A DNA stretch of 64,000 nt from Halarcobacter ebronensis (GTDB lineage: Bacteria > Campylobacterota > Campylobacteria > Campylobacterales > Arcobacteraceae). The stretch's first letter is position 1; the number at the start of each line of letters is the position of its first letter. The notes below the pieces were generated by a model that did no database searches, was not told the DNA's origin, and was given only the letters and a program-made list of their open reading frames with translations. The stretch is taken from positions 1,860,001 through 1,924,000 of the forward strand of contig NZ_CP053836.1 of the NCBI RefSeq assembly GCF_013201825.1, read 5' to 3'. Made by a program: the position numbers and the translations under genes. Shown piece after piece: positions 52,783 to 62,085 of the stretch.

Positions 52783-54333
52783 ATGAAAAAGATACTGCTA
52801 CTTTTAACAGTATGTTTTCTAACAACACTGTTTGGTTCAATAGGCTCTATATCAACAATAGAGGGAAAAGTAGAGATACAAAGACAAAATAGTCTTATTC
52901 AAGCACAAGTTAATAGTGAAATAGAGAGATATGACATTATTACTACTGGCAAAGACTCTATTGCTAGAATAGTTTTAAATGATAATACTTTAATTACTAT
53001 TGGTAAAGAATCTGCACTTAATATTGAAGAGTATGTTTTTGATGAGAAAGATTCATCTAAAAATGAAACTAATTTCAATTTTTTTAAAGGTGCTTTTAAA
53101 TCTGTTACTGGAAAAATTGGGAAAATCAATCCTTCTAAATTCAAACTAAAAACTAAAAGTGCCACTATAGGTATTAGAGGTACAACAATTATTGGAAACC
53201 AAGAGAGAATTATTGTTTTAGAGGGTTCTGTTTTAGTAACATCTCAAAACAAAAGTGTAATTGTTAATTCTGGGCAATATACTAATACTTTACCAAATCA
53301 AGCTCCAAGTGATGCACAAGACTATAATCAAGATCAAGAACAACCAATAAGTGAACAATTAGGAGAAGAGGAAAAAGAAGCAGAAGCAACTCTTCCTCAA
53401 ACAGAAGGTGCAACTGATAATCCTTCAACTTCTAATGCCTCTTCTGTAGCTAATGATGTTCAAAATGATGCTCAAGATATAGCTAATACTCCTGCAGCAT
53501 TTGATAGTGAAAGAGTTTATCCAACTAAATGGAACAAACCTTCTCAAGCAAGTGAGGATATATCTGGATTAAATCAATTAGAAGGATATAGTACTTCATA
53601 TTCAGAAGGAACTTATTCAGCAACAGAAGATAACATTATAAGAGTATTTCTTGATAGTAGTCAAATTTTTGCACAAATAGGTAGTTATGAGTTAGGTACT
53701 AAAACTGAACCTGATAGTTACTACTATATAAATAGTGACTACTTTGGAGGAATTAATGAAGATAGAATTTGGATGCAAGCAATTCCTGATGTACTAAATA
53801 CAGATGGAACTTATAGCGTAAACAATGATAATCATATTTCTTGGGGTTATTGGGGAAATAGCGCAGATATAAAAGGAACATGGGTTGCTGGAAATCTTAT
53901 AACTATTAATAATTATGACACGAGTATAAATGTAAATTATTCAGGACATATGATTGGATATACAAAAGCGATAGGAGATCCTACTTTAAATACTATTTTA
54001 TATGATAATAATAACTCATTTAATATGAATCTTAACCTTGGAGCTGGGACGAATGGTCAAGTCACAGGAACTTTCTCTTTTAATACTTCGAATAATGAAA
54101 GTTGGTCTGGAAGCTTTAACTCTACAACAAACGTTTCATCAGATAGGTTTTCAGCAACCATATCTACTCTTGATAAATCACCAGGAGTACTAGATTCTCA
54201 AAGTATTAGCAATTTAAATGGTAAATTTTATGGAACAGGGAATAATACAGTTCCTACAAGTGTTGGAGGAAACTTTAGTATTAATACAACTACAAATCAA
54301 GCCTTTGGTTCATTTATAGGAGATAGACAATAA
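52783..54333 (+). CDS. FecR-domain protein with TbpB-like C-terminal barrel, copy 1
   Basis: A 516-residue exported protein. Signal peptide LLLLTVCFLTTLFG (no good lipobox), FecR domain at about 25-165 with TKSATIGIRGTTIIG, an acidic linker (EQPISEQLGEEEKE) to about 230, then a glycine/asparagine-rich beta region to the end. Its close, KFYGTGNN...SVGGNFSINTTTNQAFGSFIGDRQ split here by an ellipsis, has the GxFYG/GGxF/GxFxGxR pattern of TbpB-like barrels, the export signal of Slam (T11SS) cargo. The next gene overlaps its stop and is Slam-like. Shares 572 bp with the gene at 55794. Confidence 0.75.
   Translation: MKKILLLLTVCFLTTLFGSIGSISTIEGKVEIQRQNSLIQAQVNSEIERYDIITTGKDSIARIVLNDNTLITIGKESALNIEEYVFDEKDSSKNETNFNFFKGAFKSVTGKIGKINPSKFKLKTKSATIGIRGTTIIGNQERIIVLEGSVLVTSQNKSVIVNSGQYTNTLPNQAPSDAQDYNQDQEQPISEQLGEEEKEAEATLPQTEGATDNPSTSNASSVANDVQNDAQDIANTPAAFDSERVYPTKWNKPSQASEDISGLNQLEGYSTSYSEGTYSATEDNIIRVFLDSSQIFAQIGSYELGTKTEPDSYYYINSDYFGGINEDRIWMQAIPDVLNTDGTYSVNNDNHISWGYWGNSADIKGTWVAGNLITINNYDTSINVNYSGHMIGYTKAIGDPTLNTILYDNNNSFNMNLNLGAGTNGQVTGTFSFNTSNNESWSGSFNSTTNVSSDRFSATISTLDKSPGVLDSQSISNLNGKFYGTGNNTVPTSVGGNFSINTTTNQAFGSFIGDRQ
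52810..53381 (+). repeat. 572-bp near-identical duplication, copy 1
   Basis: From GTATGTTTTCTAACAACACT in the signal-peptide region to GAAAAAGAAGC after the FecR domain. The same 572 bases lie at 55821-56392; by direct reading I find one mismatch (AGA for AAA at the Arg/Lys in KDSIA). Outside it the genes diverge sharply. Confidence 0.9.
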
Positions 54334-55640
54334 TGAAAAGAACAGTTTTAATAAGTAGTATAATAATCTCTACATTTTTAAATGCACAAGAGATAAAAAC
54401 ATCAACAGAGATTACAAAAGCCTTTGATTCAAAAAATTATGAAAAAGTTTATGAGACTTTAAATAAAAAAACAAAAACTGCAGTTTTAACATCAAATGAG
54501 TATTTTATTTTAGGTAGAAGTGCTTATGAACTTGGTAGATACAATGAAGCCATTTTAAACTACCAAATGATTTTACAAGAAGAACCAAGTAATAGAAGAG
54601 TCCAACTAGAAATTGCTCAATCTTATGAGAAACTAGGAAATCTTAGAGAGGCAAAAGAGATTTTTTTATCTGTTTTAGACACAAAAGTTCCTGCACAAGT
54701 AAAAGAGAATATTATCTTAAAACTCAATAGTATTGAGACAAGACTACAAAAAAGTGTACTTAAGTTAGAGACTCTTTTAAGCCTATCTTATGACTCAAAT
54801 GTGAAAAATCAGGCAGATAAAGGGAGCTACTCTTTATATATTCCTGCATTTGGAGATTTAAATATAACAGATAATACAGAAAAAGAGGGAGATACACTTT
54901 CTGAACTTGTAGGACTTTTAACTCATACTTATAGAGTTAATAATAAAATCGATATTCAAAATAAATTGACTGCTTATACTCAAAGATATTTTAGTCACTC
55001 TGAAAATAATATCAATCTACTCTCTTGGGCTATTGAACCAAGTTATCAATTAGATAAATCAAAACTTTCAGTTGAATTGTATAAAGATTTTATCCAAGTA
55101 GGAAATAGAAACTATCAAACAAATACTTATTTAAAACCAAAAGTAACTTATAATCTTTCACAAAATTCAAACTATATTGCTTCGTTTAAATTAAATAAAA
55201 AGAGTTATTTACAATCATCAAATAAAGATAGAGGCTCTTATGAATACACTTTTGCAAACACCTACTCAATCTATGATGAAACTTATGGGTTAAACTCTTT
55301 TACCCTTGAAGTTGGTCTTAGCGATAGAAGAAAAGGTACAAGAACAGATGTAAACAATAGCTTTTATACTTTAAGATATGTAAATAGATATCCTCTTGAA
55401 GAGGGATTAGTATTAAGTAATTATCTTGAATATAAAGATACTTCATATAAAGATACAGATGTAAACTTTAGAACTAAAAGAGAAGATAAAAACTATTTTT
55501 ATTCTATTGAACTTACTAAATCTTTGAAAAATAATATTTCAGTTGGTGGAAGTTGGCAATATATAAATAGAGAGTCAAACCATAAACCATTTGAATATGA
55601 TAAGATGATTACAAAACTCTTTTTATATTATCCTTTCTAA
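54333..55640 (+). CDS. TPR plus outer-membrane barrel protein, Slam/type XI secretion-like
   Basis: A 435-residue protein with a signal peptide (TVLISSIIISTFLNA), TPR repeats at about 25-140 (GRSAYELGRYNEAILNYQMI, EIAQSYEKLGNLREAKEIF), a KLETLLSLSYDSNVKN lead into a C-terminal region of alternating beta strands ending in Phe (LFLYYPF), the outer-membrane signature. This is the order in DUF560/Slam proteins, which move TbpB-like cargo to the surface. Start overlaps the FecR gene stop by a base, so cargo and transporter are coupled. Slam assignment is inference from domain order and neighbours. Confidence 0.7.
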   Translation: MKRTVLISSIIISTFLNAQEIKTSTEITKAFDSKNYEKVYETLNKKTKTAVLTSNEYFILGRSAYELGRYNEAILNYQMILQEEPSNRRVQLEIAQSYEKLGNLREAKEIFLSVLDTKVPAQVKENIILKLNSIETRLQKSVLKLETLLSLSYDSNVKNQADKGSYSLYIPAFGDLNITDNTEKEGDTLSELVGLLTHTYRVNNKIDIQNKLTAYTQRYFSHSENNINLLSWAIEPSYQLDKSKLSVELYKDFIQVGNRNYQTNTYLKPKVTYNLSQNSNYIASFKLNKKSYLQSSNKDRGSYEYTFANTYSIYDETYGLNSFTLEVGLSDRRKGTRTDVNNSFYTLRYVNRYPLEEGLVLSNYLEYKDTSYKDTDVNFRTKREDKNYFYSIELTKSLKNNISVGGSWQYINRESNHKPFEYDKMITKLFLYYPF

Positions 55641-55643
55641 AAA

Positions 55644-55683
55644 TATTATTCTTTACTAAATATTCAATTAGTAAAGAATAATA
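55644..55683 (+). terminator. hairpin after the Slam-like gene
   Basis: Stem TATTATTCTTTACTAA / TTAGTAAAGAATAATA, 16 bp with an 8-base loop, starting just after the stop codon. No long T run follows on the plus strand, so termination is likely but not ideal. The CTTTACTAA stem recurs in the hairpin at 57360. Confidence 0.55.
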
Positions 55684-55793
55684 ATCTTTCTAATAATAAT
55701 ATTAATTAATAAAAGTAACCATTTTTTAACTATTTATTTAGTAATATAAATAAAATATCAAAAATAATAATTTATTATTACAAAAGAGAAGAT

Positions 55794-57347
55794 ATGCAAA
55801 AAATTTTAATCCTCTTAGGTGTATGTTTTCTAACAACACTGTTTGGTTCAATAGGCTCTATATCAACAATAGAGGGAAAAGTAGAGATACAAAGACAAAA
55901 TAGTCTTATTCAAGCACAAGTTAATAGTGAAATAGAGAGATATGACATTATTACTACTGGCAAAGACTCTATTGCTAAAATAGTTTTAAATGATAATACT
56001 TTAATTACTATTGGTAAAGAATCTGCACTTAATATTGAAGAGTATGTTTTTGATGAGAAAGATTCATCTAAAAATGAAACTAATTTCAATTTTTTTAAAG
56101 GTGCTTTTAAATCTGTTACTGGAAAAATTGGGAAAATCAATCCTTCTAAATTCAAACTAAAAACTAAAAGTGCCACTATAGGTATTAGAGGTACAACAAT
56201 TATTGGAAACCAAGAGAGAATTATTGTTTTAGAGGGTTCTGTTTTAGTAACATCTCAAAACAAAAGTGTAATTGTTAATTCTGGGCAATATACTAATACT
56301 TTACCAAATCAAGCTCCAAGTGATGCACAAGACTATAATCAAGATCAAGAACAACCAATAAGTGAACAATTAGGAGAAGAGGAAAAAGAAGCTAGTGGAA
56401 CTGCCCCTAAGGTAGAACCTAATACATTAGATAAACCTAAAGAAGCTGATGATGTTGATAAAGAGAAGAAGGACGATGACACTAAAAATGATGCTCAAGA
56501 TATAAAAGATAAAATAGATTTATCTATATTAAATAACCAAAGAGTTTATCCAACCCAATACAATAAACCAGAAAACTCTAATAGTAGCCCTTCAGAAGAG
56601 TTTAATTTTGAAGGATACCATACCTATTTAGGACCTGAAGATTATTCTGGAACAATTGAGTTAAGTAATAGTAATAGTGTATATGAAGCCGTTAAAACAG
56701 AGCAACACCATCTTTTGCCAACTATTACAACCTATGATACAAACACCTATTATGTCAATAGTGACTATTTTGGTATGCAATCAGAAAAAGGTTGGTTTCA
56801 AGCTATTCCTGATGTACTAAATGCAGATGGCACTTATAGTACAAATAGTGATAATGAAGTCTCTTGGGGTTATTGGAATGATTTAGATGGGCTAAATCGT
56901 ACAATAAAAGGTACATGGGTTGCAGGAAATAGTATTAATCTTTCATCTCTTTCTGAATCAGGAGATATAAGCTTTTCAGGACATGCTATAGGATATACAA
57001 AGGCCATAGGAAATTCTACTCTAAATCCAATTTTATATAATAATAACAACTCTTTTAATATGAACCTTAATCTTGGAAGTGGAGCTTACACAGGAAATCT
57101 TAGCTTCAATACTGCAAATGGTGAAATTTGGTCAGCAAATTTTTCAGGTAATGATGCAAGTGGAGAGAGAAGTACATTTTATACTTCAAATGTTGGAGGA
57201 ACTGGCGCAGGTGGAACAATAAGTAGTGGTTCAGTATATGGTCATGCTTATGGTTCTAATGGAACAATAAAAAGTGTTGGAGGAAATTTCAACCTTAGCA
57301 CAGACTCAAACCAAGCTATTGGTTCTTTTATAGGAACTAGACAATAA
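55794..57347 (+). CDS. FecR-domain protein with TbpB-like C-terminal barrel, copy 2
   Basis: A 517-residue paralogue of the gene at 52783, with the same signal peptide region, FecR domain (TKSATIGIRGTTIIG) and acidic linker (with an extra charged DDVDKEKKDDDTKNDAQD part), but a diverged barrel region ending GSVYGHAYGSNGT and SVGGNFNLST...NQAIGSFIGTRQ. Shared blocks include YFG, IPDVLNADGTYS and GTWVAGN. It has its own upstream region and hairpin; probably a second cargo for the same exporter. Confidence 0.75.
   Translation: MQKILILLGVCFLTTLFGSIGSISTIEGKVEIQRQNSLIQAQVNSEIERYDIITTGKDSIAKIVLNDNTLITIGKESALNIEEYVFDEKDSSKNETNFNFFKGAFKSVTGKIGKINPSKFKLKTKSATIGIRGTTIIGNQERIIVLEGSVLVTSQNKSVIVNSGQYTNTLPNQAPSDAQDYNQDQEQPISEQLGEEEKEASGTAPKVEPNTLDKPKEADDVDKEKKDDDTKNDAQDIKDKIDLSILNNQRVYPTQYNKPENSNSSPSEEFNFEGYHTYLGPEDYSGTIELSNSNSVYEAVKTEQHHLLPTITTYDTNTYYVNSDYFGMQSEKGWFQAIPDVLNADGTYSTNSDNEVSWGYWNDLDGLNRTIKGTWVAGNSINLSSLSESGDISFSGHAIGYTKAIGNSTLNPILYNNNNSFNMNLNLGSGAYTGNLSFNTANGEIWSANFSGNDASGERSTFYTSNVGGTGAGGTISSGSVYGHAYGSNGTIKSVGGNFNLSTDSNQAIGSFIGTRQ
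55821..56392 (+). repeat. 572-bp near-identical duplication, copy 2
   Basis: Partner of 52810-53381, same length, one mismatch seen. The borders of identity are sharp on both sides, and the first ~9 codons of the two genes differ, which points to gene conversion or a recent partial duplication rather than slow divergence. Confidence 0.9.
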
Positions 57348-57355
57348 TAAAGATT

Positions 57356-57413
57356 TGTTCCTTTACTAAGTAGTATTTCGCTATCATTGGCAAAAACTTA
57401 GTAAAGAGAACAA
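57356..57413 (+). promoter_or_regulatory. leader hairpin before the ABC-F gene
   Basis: Stem GTTCCTTTACTAAGT / ACTTAGTAAAGAGAAC with an internal bulge and a loop of about 23 bases lies between the second FecR gene stop and the ABC-F start. Its 3' arm contains the AAAGAG that precedes the start codon, so it could hide the ribosome site or end upstream transcription. Leader hairpins are known before some ABC-F genes. Confidence 0.45.
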
Positions 57414-57420
57414 AGATTTC

Positions 57421-59376
57421 ATGGCATTAATAGATCTTCAAAATATAAATAAACAATATGATATAAAAGTAATTTTAAAAGATGTAAATTTCACTTTGAC
57501 ACAAGGTCAAAGAATAGCTGTTATAGGACAAAATGGTCAAGGAAAATCAACACTATTTAAAATAATAATGAATCAAGTTGAGCCAGATAGTGGTGAGATG
57601 GCAATCGACAAATCTATAAAAATAGAGATGCTTGATCAACAACCAAAATTCAAAGCAAACTTAAGTGTTAGAGAAGCTATTGAAGCTCAACTAAGTGAAC
57701 TTAAAGAAGCAAAAACAGAATATGAGGATATTACTCATAGATTATCAACAGAGTATGAGAATGGAGAGTTGATAAAAAGACAGAGCGAATTAGCAACTTT
57801 TATTGAGTTTCACAATGCATGGGATTTGGACAATATGATTGAAAGAATCCTTATTGAGTTTCAGTTAAAACAGTTTGAATATAAAGATGTAAATCTTTTA
57901 AGTGGAGGGGAACAAAGAAGAGTAAGTTTGGCTGGACTTTTGCTAAAAAAACCAGATGTTCTTCTTCTTGATGAGCCTACAAACCATCTTGATGTATATA
58001 TGGTTGAGTTTTTGGAAAGTCTTCTTTTAAGAAATAATTTTACTCTACTTTTTATCTCTCACGATAGATATTTTATTGATAATATTGCAACTTCTGTTGT
58101 TGAGATAGATGCTGGAGTTTTAAAAAAGTTTAATGGAGGTTACTCTTCATATTTGGAACAAAAAGAGCAGATGCTTGAAAGTATGCAAAAAGAGCATGAC
58201 AATCTTTTAAGGCTAGTAAAAAGAGAAGCCCATTGGATGCAACATGGAGTAACAGCTAGAAGAAAAAGAAATGAGAGAAGAAAAGCAGAATATTTTGATC
58301 TAAAGAAAAAAGCAAAATCAAACCCAGCACTTATAAAAAAGATGAGCTTAGAGCTTCAAAGGGAGCAAAAATCTTTTAATAGTGAAGAGAAACAACAAAA
58401 CAAAAAAAAGATGCTTTATGAGTTAGATAATATCACCAAATCTTTAGGGGATAAACTTTTAATAGAAAACTTTACAACAAGAATTCTGCAAAAGGATACG
58501 ATAGCAATAGTTGGACCAAATGGAAGTGGAAAATCAACAATGCTAAAAATCTTTATGGAAAAACTCAAAATTGACTCTGGAAACTTTAAAAAGGGAGATT
58601 TCAACATTGGTTACTTTGACCAACAAAGAGATATGTTAGATGATGAAAAAAACCTTATGGAGACCTTTTGCCCAAATGGAGGAGATAGGGTTATATTAGA
58701 TGATGGAAGATCAATGCATGTTTTTGGTTATCTTAAAAACTTCCTTTTCCCTAAAGAATATTTAGATAAAAAAATTGGTGTGTTAAGTGGTGGTGAAAAA
58801 AACAGAGTTGCCCTTGCCCTTTTATTTACTAAAAAAGTTGACTGTCTAATCCTTGATGAACCAACAAATGATTTGGATATTCCTACAATAAACATACTTG
58901 AAGAGTATCTTCAAAACTTCCAAGGTGCACTTATTTTTGTATCTCACGATAGATATTTTGTTGATAAAATTGCAAAAAAACTTTTTGTTTTTAAAGGAGA
59001 TGGTAATGTTGAAGAGAGTTTTCAACCATATACAGAATATTTAGAAATTGAAAAAGAGTTAAAAGAGCTTTTTACCCTTGAAGAGGAGAGTTCAAAACAA
59101 GAGAATCTTCAAAAACAAGAGAACACTCAAAAAGATAAAAAACAAACAAAACTCTCTTATAAAGACCAAAGAGAGTATGATAATTTACCAAAAGAGATAG
59201 AAGAATTAGAAGAAAAAATTGAAGAGATAAATGGATGTTTATATAACCCTTCATGTTATGAACAAAAGGGAATCGTAGCCCTTTCAAAGGAGCTTGAAGA
59301 TATTAAAGAGCTTTATGAACAAAAGGTTGAAAGATTTTTAGAGTTAGAAGAACTGGTTGAAAGCTTTAACTCTTAA
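57421..59376 (+). CDS. ABC-F family ATPase (Uup-like)
   Basis: A 651-residue soluble twin-ABC protein. Domain 1: GQNGQGKST near residue 37, LSGGEQRRVSLAGLLLKKPD and LLLDEPTNHLDVYM; linker with REAHWMQHGVTARRKRNERR; domain 2: GPNGSGKST near 363, LSGGEKNRVALALLF and LILDEPTNDLDIP. C-terminal coiled-coil at 555-650, as in Uup. ABC-F proteins act on the ribosome E site. Housekeeping. Confidence 0.9.
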   Translation: MALIDLQNINKQYDIKVILKDVNFTLTQGQRIAVIGQNGQGKSTLFKIIMNQVEPDSGEMAIDKSIKIEMLDQQPKFKANLSVREAIEAQLSELKEAKTEYEDITHRLSTEYENGELIKRQSELATFIEFHNAWDLDNMIERILIEFQLKQFEYKDVNLLSGGEQRRVSLAGLLLKKPDVLLLDEPTNHLDVYMVEFLESLLLRNNFTLLFISHDRYFIDNIATSVVEIDAGVLKKFNGGYSSYLEQKEQMLESMQKEHDNLLRLVKREAHWMQHGVTARRKRNERRKAEYFDLKKKAKSNPALIKKMSLELQREQKSFNSEEKQQNKKKMLYELDNITKSLGDKLLIENFTTRILQKDTIAIVGPNGSGKSTMLKIFMEKLKIDSGNFKKGDFNIGYFDQQRDMLDDEKNLMETFCPNGGDRVILDDGRSMHVFGYLKNFLFPKEYLDKKIGVLSGGEKNRVALALLFTKKVDCLILDEPTNDLDIPTINILEEYLQNFQGALIFVSHDRYFVDKIAKKLFVFKGDGNVEESFQPYTEYLEIEKELKELFTLEEESSKQENLQKQENTQKDKKQTKLSYKDQREYDNLPKEIEELEEKIEEINGCLYNPSCYEQKGIVALSKELEDIKELYEQKVERFLELEELVESFNS

Positions 59377-59414
59377 TAAGATATAATGGTACAAATATAA
59401 AGAAGGATTTTTAG

Positions 59415-59858
59415 ATGAGTTTAAAAGAGCAATTAAAAGAAGATTTAAAAATTGCAATGAGAGAAAAAGATGTTGTAAAAAGAGACTCAATTAGAGCTAT
59501 TAATACAATGATTAAACAGATTGAAGTAGATGAAAGAAAAGAGCTAAATGACCAAGATGTTATAAAGCTTATCCAAAAAGGAATCAAACAAAGAGAAGAA
59601 GCTGTTGCTCAGTATAAAGAGGCTTCAAGGGATGATTTAGTACAAAAAGAGCAAGAACAAATTGATGTTTTTAGTCTATATTTACCTGCACAATTAGGTG
59701 ATGGTGAGCTTGAAGCTGGTCTTAGAGAGATTATCACAGCAGTTGGTGCACAATCAATGAAAGATATTGGTAAAGTTATGGGACAAGCATCAAAAAAATT
59801 TGCTGGTGTTGCTGATGGGAAAAGAATCAACGAAATGACTAAAAAAATATTAGGATAA
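59415..59858 (+). CDS. GatB/YqeY domain protein
   Basis: A 147-residue protein of the YqeY family, full length: LKEDLKIAMREKDVVKRDSIRAI, KLIQKGIKQREEAVAQYKEASRDDL, LPAQLGDGELEAGLREI and MKDIGKVMGQASKKFAGVADG. Related to the C-terminus of GatB, and suspected to work with tRNA-dependent amidation. Ribosome site AAGGA. Likely in one transcript with the next gene 16 nt away. Confidence 0.9.
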   Translation: MSLKEQLKEDLKIAMREKDVVKRDSIRAINTMIKQIEVDERKELNDQDVIKLIQKGIKQREEAVAQYKEASRDDLVQKEQEQIDVFSLYLPAQLGDGELEAGLREIITAVGAQSMKDIGKVMGQASKKFAGVADGKRINEMTKKILG

Positions 59859-59874
59859 TATACTAGGACTAAAA

Positions 59875-61134
59875 ATGGATTCAGAAGTTCAAAAAGTAGT
59901 AAAAGAGACTCTCTTAAACCTTCACAAAAAAGGTGTTTTGGCAACTCCAAATGAGTATAGAAAAGAGTTCTGTAAAGTTTCAAAAAAGTTTAATCTTTCA
60001 GTTGATGAGTGTGAATTATTTAAAGAATTAGTTGAGAAACTAAGTAAAGATGAACAACTCAATATTGATGAAAAAGAGATAAATAGCTTTGAAGATATTA
60101 TACCCATACTTCTAAACAGAGTTTCAAAAGATAATATAAATGCACTGGCTGAACTTTTTCAACAATCAATTAAACCCTCTATTAGTATAGATATAGATGA
60201 AGACTTAAAAAAGTTTTCAGTAAAAATAGGAAACTCTCCTGCTCTCATTTTTGAAGATGACATTCAAAAAGAGATGCAAGAGTTTATTATAAAAAGATTT
60301 GAAGCTGACAAAAAAGTTGTAAAACAAAAGACCTCAGAGATTGCAAAACTATTAACTCTTATGGGACAATATTTCAATGATGCAATAAAAAGCAGTGGAG
60401 ATGGTTCAAAAGAGGTATCAGATATCAAATCTCAAATCCAATCTATGGATATGGAATCACCAAGTATAAAAGCCTTAACAGAGTTACAATCAAAACTTAT
60501 AGATGCAGCAAAATCAATAGAAGAAGAGATGAACTCTGTAGAGAAAAAACTCTCAACAGGAAAATCAGAAGTTGAGTCTTTGGAACTACAAGTTAAAAAA
60601 CTTCAAGAAGAGCTTGAAAAGACAAGAGAAGAGAGTATAAGAGACCATTTAACAGGGGTTTTAACAAGAAAAGCCTATGAAGAATCTGTTAAAAAAATAG
60701 AGAATAACTTTATTCGCAATAATACCCAATATGCAGTTGTATTTTTTGATATAGATCACTTTAAAAAGATAAATGACACTTTTGGACATGATGCTGGAGA
60801 TGTTGTATTATCAACTTTTGGAAAAGTATTAGAAAAAAATACAAGAGAAGTGGATGTTGTAGGAAGATATGGTGGAGAAGAGTTTGTAGCTATAGTTCAC
60901 TTTAATCTAAAAAGAGAACTTCTTAAATACCTAAAAAGAATAAAAGCTATTATTCAAGAAAACAACTTTTTATATAAAAATAATAAAATTCACATTACCT
61001 TTTCAGCTGGTGTCTCTATTAGAAATAGTTACAATAGTTATGAAAGTACCCTCCAAAAAGCAGATATGCTTTTGTATCAAGCAAAAGAGGATGGAAGAAA
61101 TAAAATCATCTTAGAAGATGGAACAATAATTTAA
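59875..61134 (+). CDS. diguanylate cyclase (GGDEF)
   Basis: A 419-residue soluble protein. N-terminal ~240 residues are helical with a coiled coil (residues ~195-255, VEKKLSTGKSEVESLELQVK), then a GGDEF domain: DHLTGVLTRKAYEE, FFDIDHFKKINDTFGHDAGD and the active motif GGEEF. A likely RxxD inhibitory site is not clear (NTREVDVVGRYGGEE). Makes c-di-GMP. No membrane part. Confidence 0.9.
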   Translation: MDSEVQKVVKETLLNLHKKGVLATPNEYRKEFCKVSKKFNLSVDECELFKELVEKLSKDEQLNIDEKEINSFEDIIPILLNRVSKDNINALAELFQQSIKPSISIDIDEDLKKFSVKIGNSPALIFEDDIQKEMQEFIIKRFEADKKVVKQKTSEIAKLLTLMGQYFNDAIKSSGDGSKEVSDIKSQIQSMDMESPSIKALTELQSKLIDAAKSIEEEMNSVEKKLSTGKSEVESLELQVKKLQEELEKTREESIRDHLTGVLTRKAYEESVKKIENNFIRNNTQYAVVFFDIDHFKKINDTFGHDAGDVVLSTFGKVLEKNTREVDVVGRYGGEEFVAIVHFNLKRELLKYLKRIKAIIQENNFLYKNNKIHITFSAGVSIRNSYNSYESTLQKADMLLYQAKEDGRNKIILEDGTII

Positions 61135-61244
61135 TTTGGAAATGAAAGAATAGCAATAATCAAAGTCTGGATTCCCAAAAGTATCCAGATGATTTTGCTA
61201 GTATTATCATCAAAATATCTACTAAACTTTTGCCAAAGATTCAT
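61131..61244 (-). CDS. small single-pass membrane protein
   Basis: 37 residues from the ATG at 61244, which has GAGGT seven bases ahead: a charged N-terminus (NLWQKFSRYFDDNTSK) followed by one hydrophobic helix (IIWILLGIQTLIIAILSF). A longer reading frame with a start upstream has no ribosome site. Function unknown. It converges with the GGDEF gene, overlapping by 4 nt. Confidence 0.55.
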   Translation of the reverse strand: MNLWQKFSRYFDDNTSKIIWILLGIQTLIIAILSFPN

Positions 61245-61308
61245 ATTAATACCTCTTGTAATAATTTTACACTCTTTTTCAAAGAAAATCAAATAAAACT
61301 TACATACC

Positions 61309-61458
61309 CTATATTGCAAAGGAGAATGGGAAGTGTTTTTTTAAAATGATTATGAAAGAAGAAACATTCATATCACAAACCCTAGCCAAACTCTCTATAT
61401 CTTGGTTTTGTTTATAGTTATCATGAAGTAGTTTTAAAGCCTTTGCAATTTTCGATTC
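61309..61458 (-). pseudogene. remnant of an AraC-family regulator
   Basis: Minus strand gives SKIAKALKLLHDNYKQNQD, IESLARVCDMNVSSF, which is the first helix-turn-helix of an AraC/XylS C-terminal domain. Then the frame shifts: SFIIILKKHF in one frame against FHNHFKK in the next, where functional proteins read SFHRHFKxxT. The N-terminal part and second helix-turn-helix are missing. A decayed regulator close to the phenolic acid decarboxylase gene. Confidence 0.55.
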
Positions 61459-61523
61459 GTTATTTTATTACAAAAACATTTTGTGAAGTATTTTTGCATG
61501 ATCTCCTATGATTTGATACGATA

Positions 61524-62066
61524 CTATTTATTAATACGTTTATAGTCTTTTGAATAATAGTTTCCTTTTTTAATATCATCTATCATCCCGTCATATGGAG
61601 CTTCAGAAATCACATCGTTATTATTTTTGCCAGCATTACCCATATAAGTGATAGTTGCAAATTCTGGAACTACATATTTGGGATAAGTTTCATATTTATT
61701 TCTAGATTCTTCCATTAAATCAATATGTTCATTTTGATAGCAAACAGTGATTTCAGGATGCTCATGAACCCATTTTGGGAAAAAGATAACACCATGTAAT
61801 TTACCTTCATTTGGCATAAAATCTAAGGCTACATCTGTTCCTGTAGGCTCTGTCCAAGTGATTTTAAAAACACCATCTGTCAATTTAACTATATCAGCTT
61901 TCTGATCTGTTACCCATCTACCTGCAACCATACCTCCATGAATACGGTAGTCTACTGTATTTTCATTTTTTGCATACCATTCATATTCCCAGCCATTGTC
62001 ATATGTATATATAAAATGTGTTCCTATAAAATCTTCTAAATCTTTGAATGTTTTTTTGATTTCCAT
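61524..62066 (-). CDS. padC: phenolic acid decarboxylase
   Basis: A 180-residue enzyme of the PAD lipocalin-like barrel family: [19 protein letters not shown] near residue 13, [19 protein letters not shown] near 55, [22 protein letters not shown], and EFATITYMG. It removes CO2 from hydroxycinnamic acids such as ferulate and p-coumarate, detoxifying them. Length is normal (about 165-180). A MarR regulator is 19 nt upstream on the same strand, unlike the usual PadR link. Confidence 0.93.
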   Translation of the reverse strand: MEIKKTFKDLEDFIGTHFIYTYDNGWEYEWYAKNENTVDYRIHGGMVAGRWVTDQKADIVKLTDGVFKITWTEPTGTDVALDFMPNEGKLHGVIFFPKWVHEHPEITVCYQNEHIDLMEESRNKYETYPKYVVPEFATITYMGNAGKNNNDVISEAPYDGMIDDIKKGNYYSKDYKRINK

Positions 62067-62085
62067 TTGTAATTCCTTTTATTAA

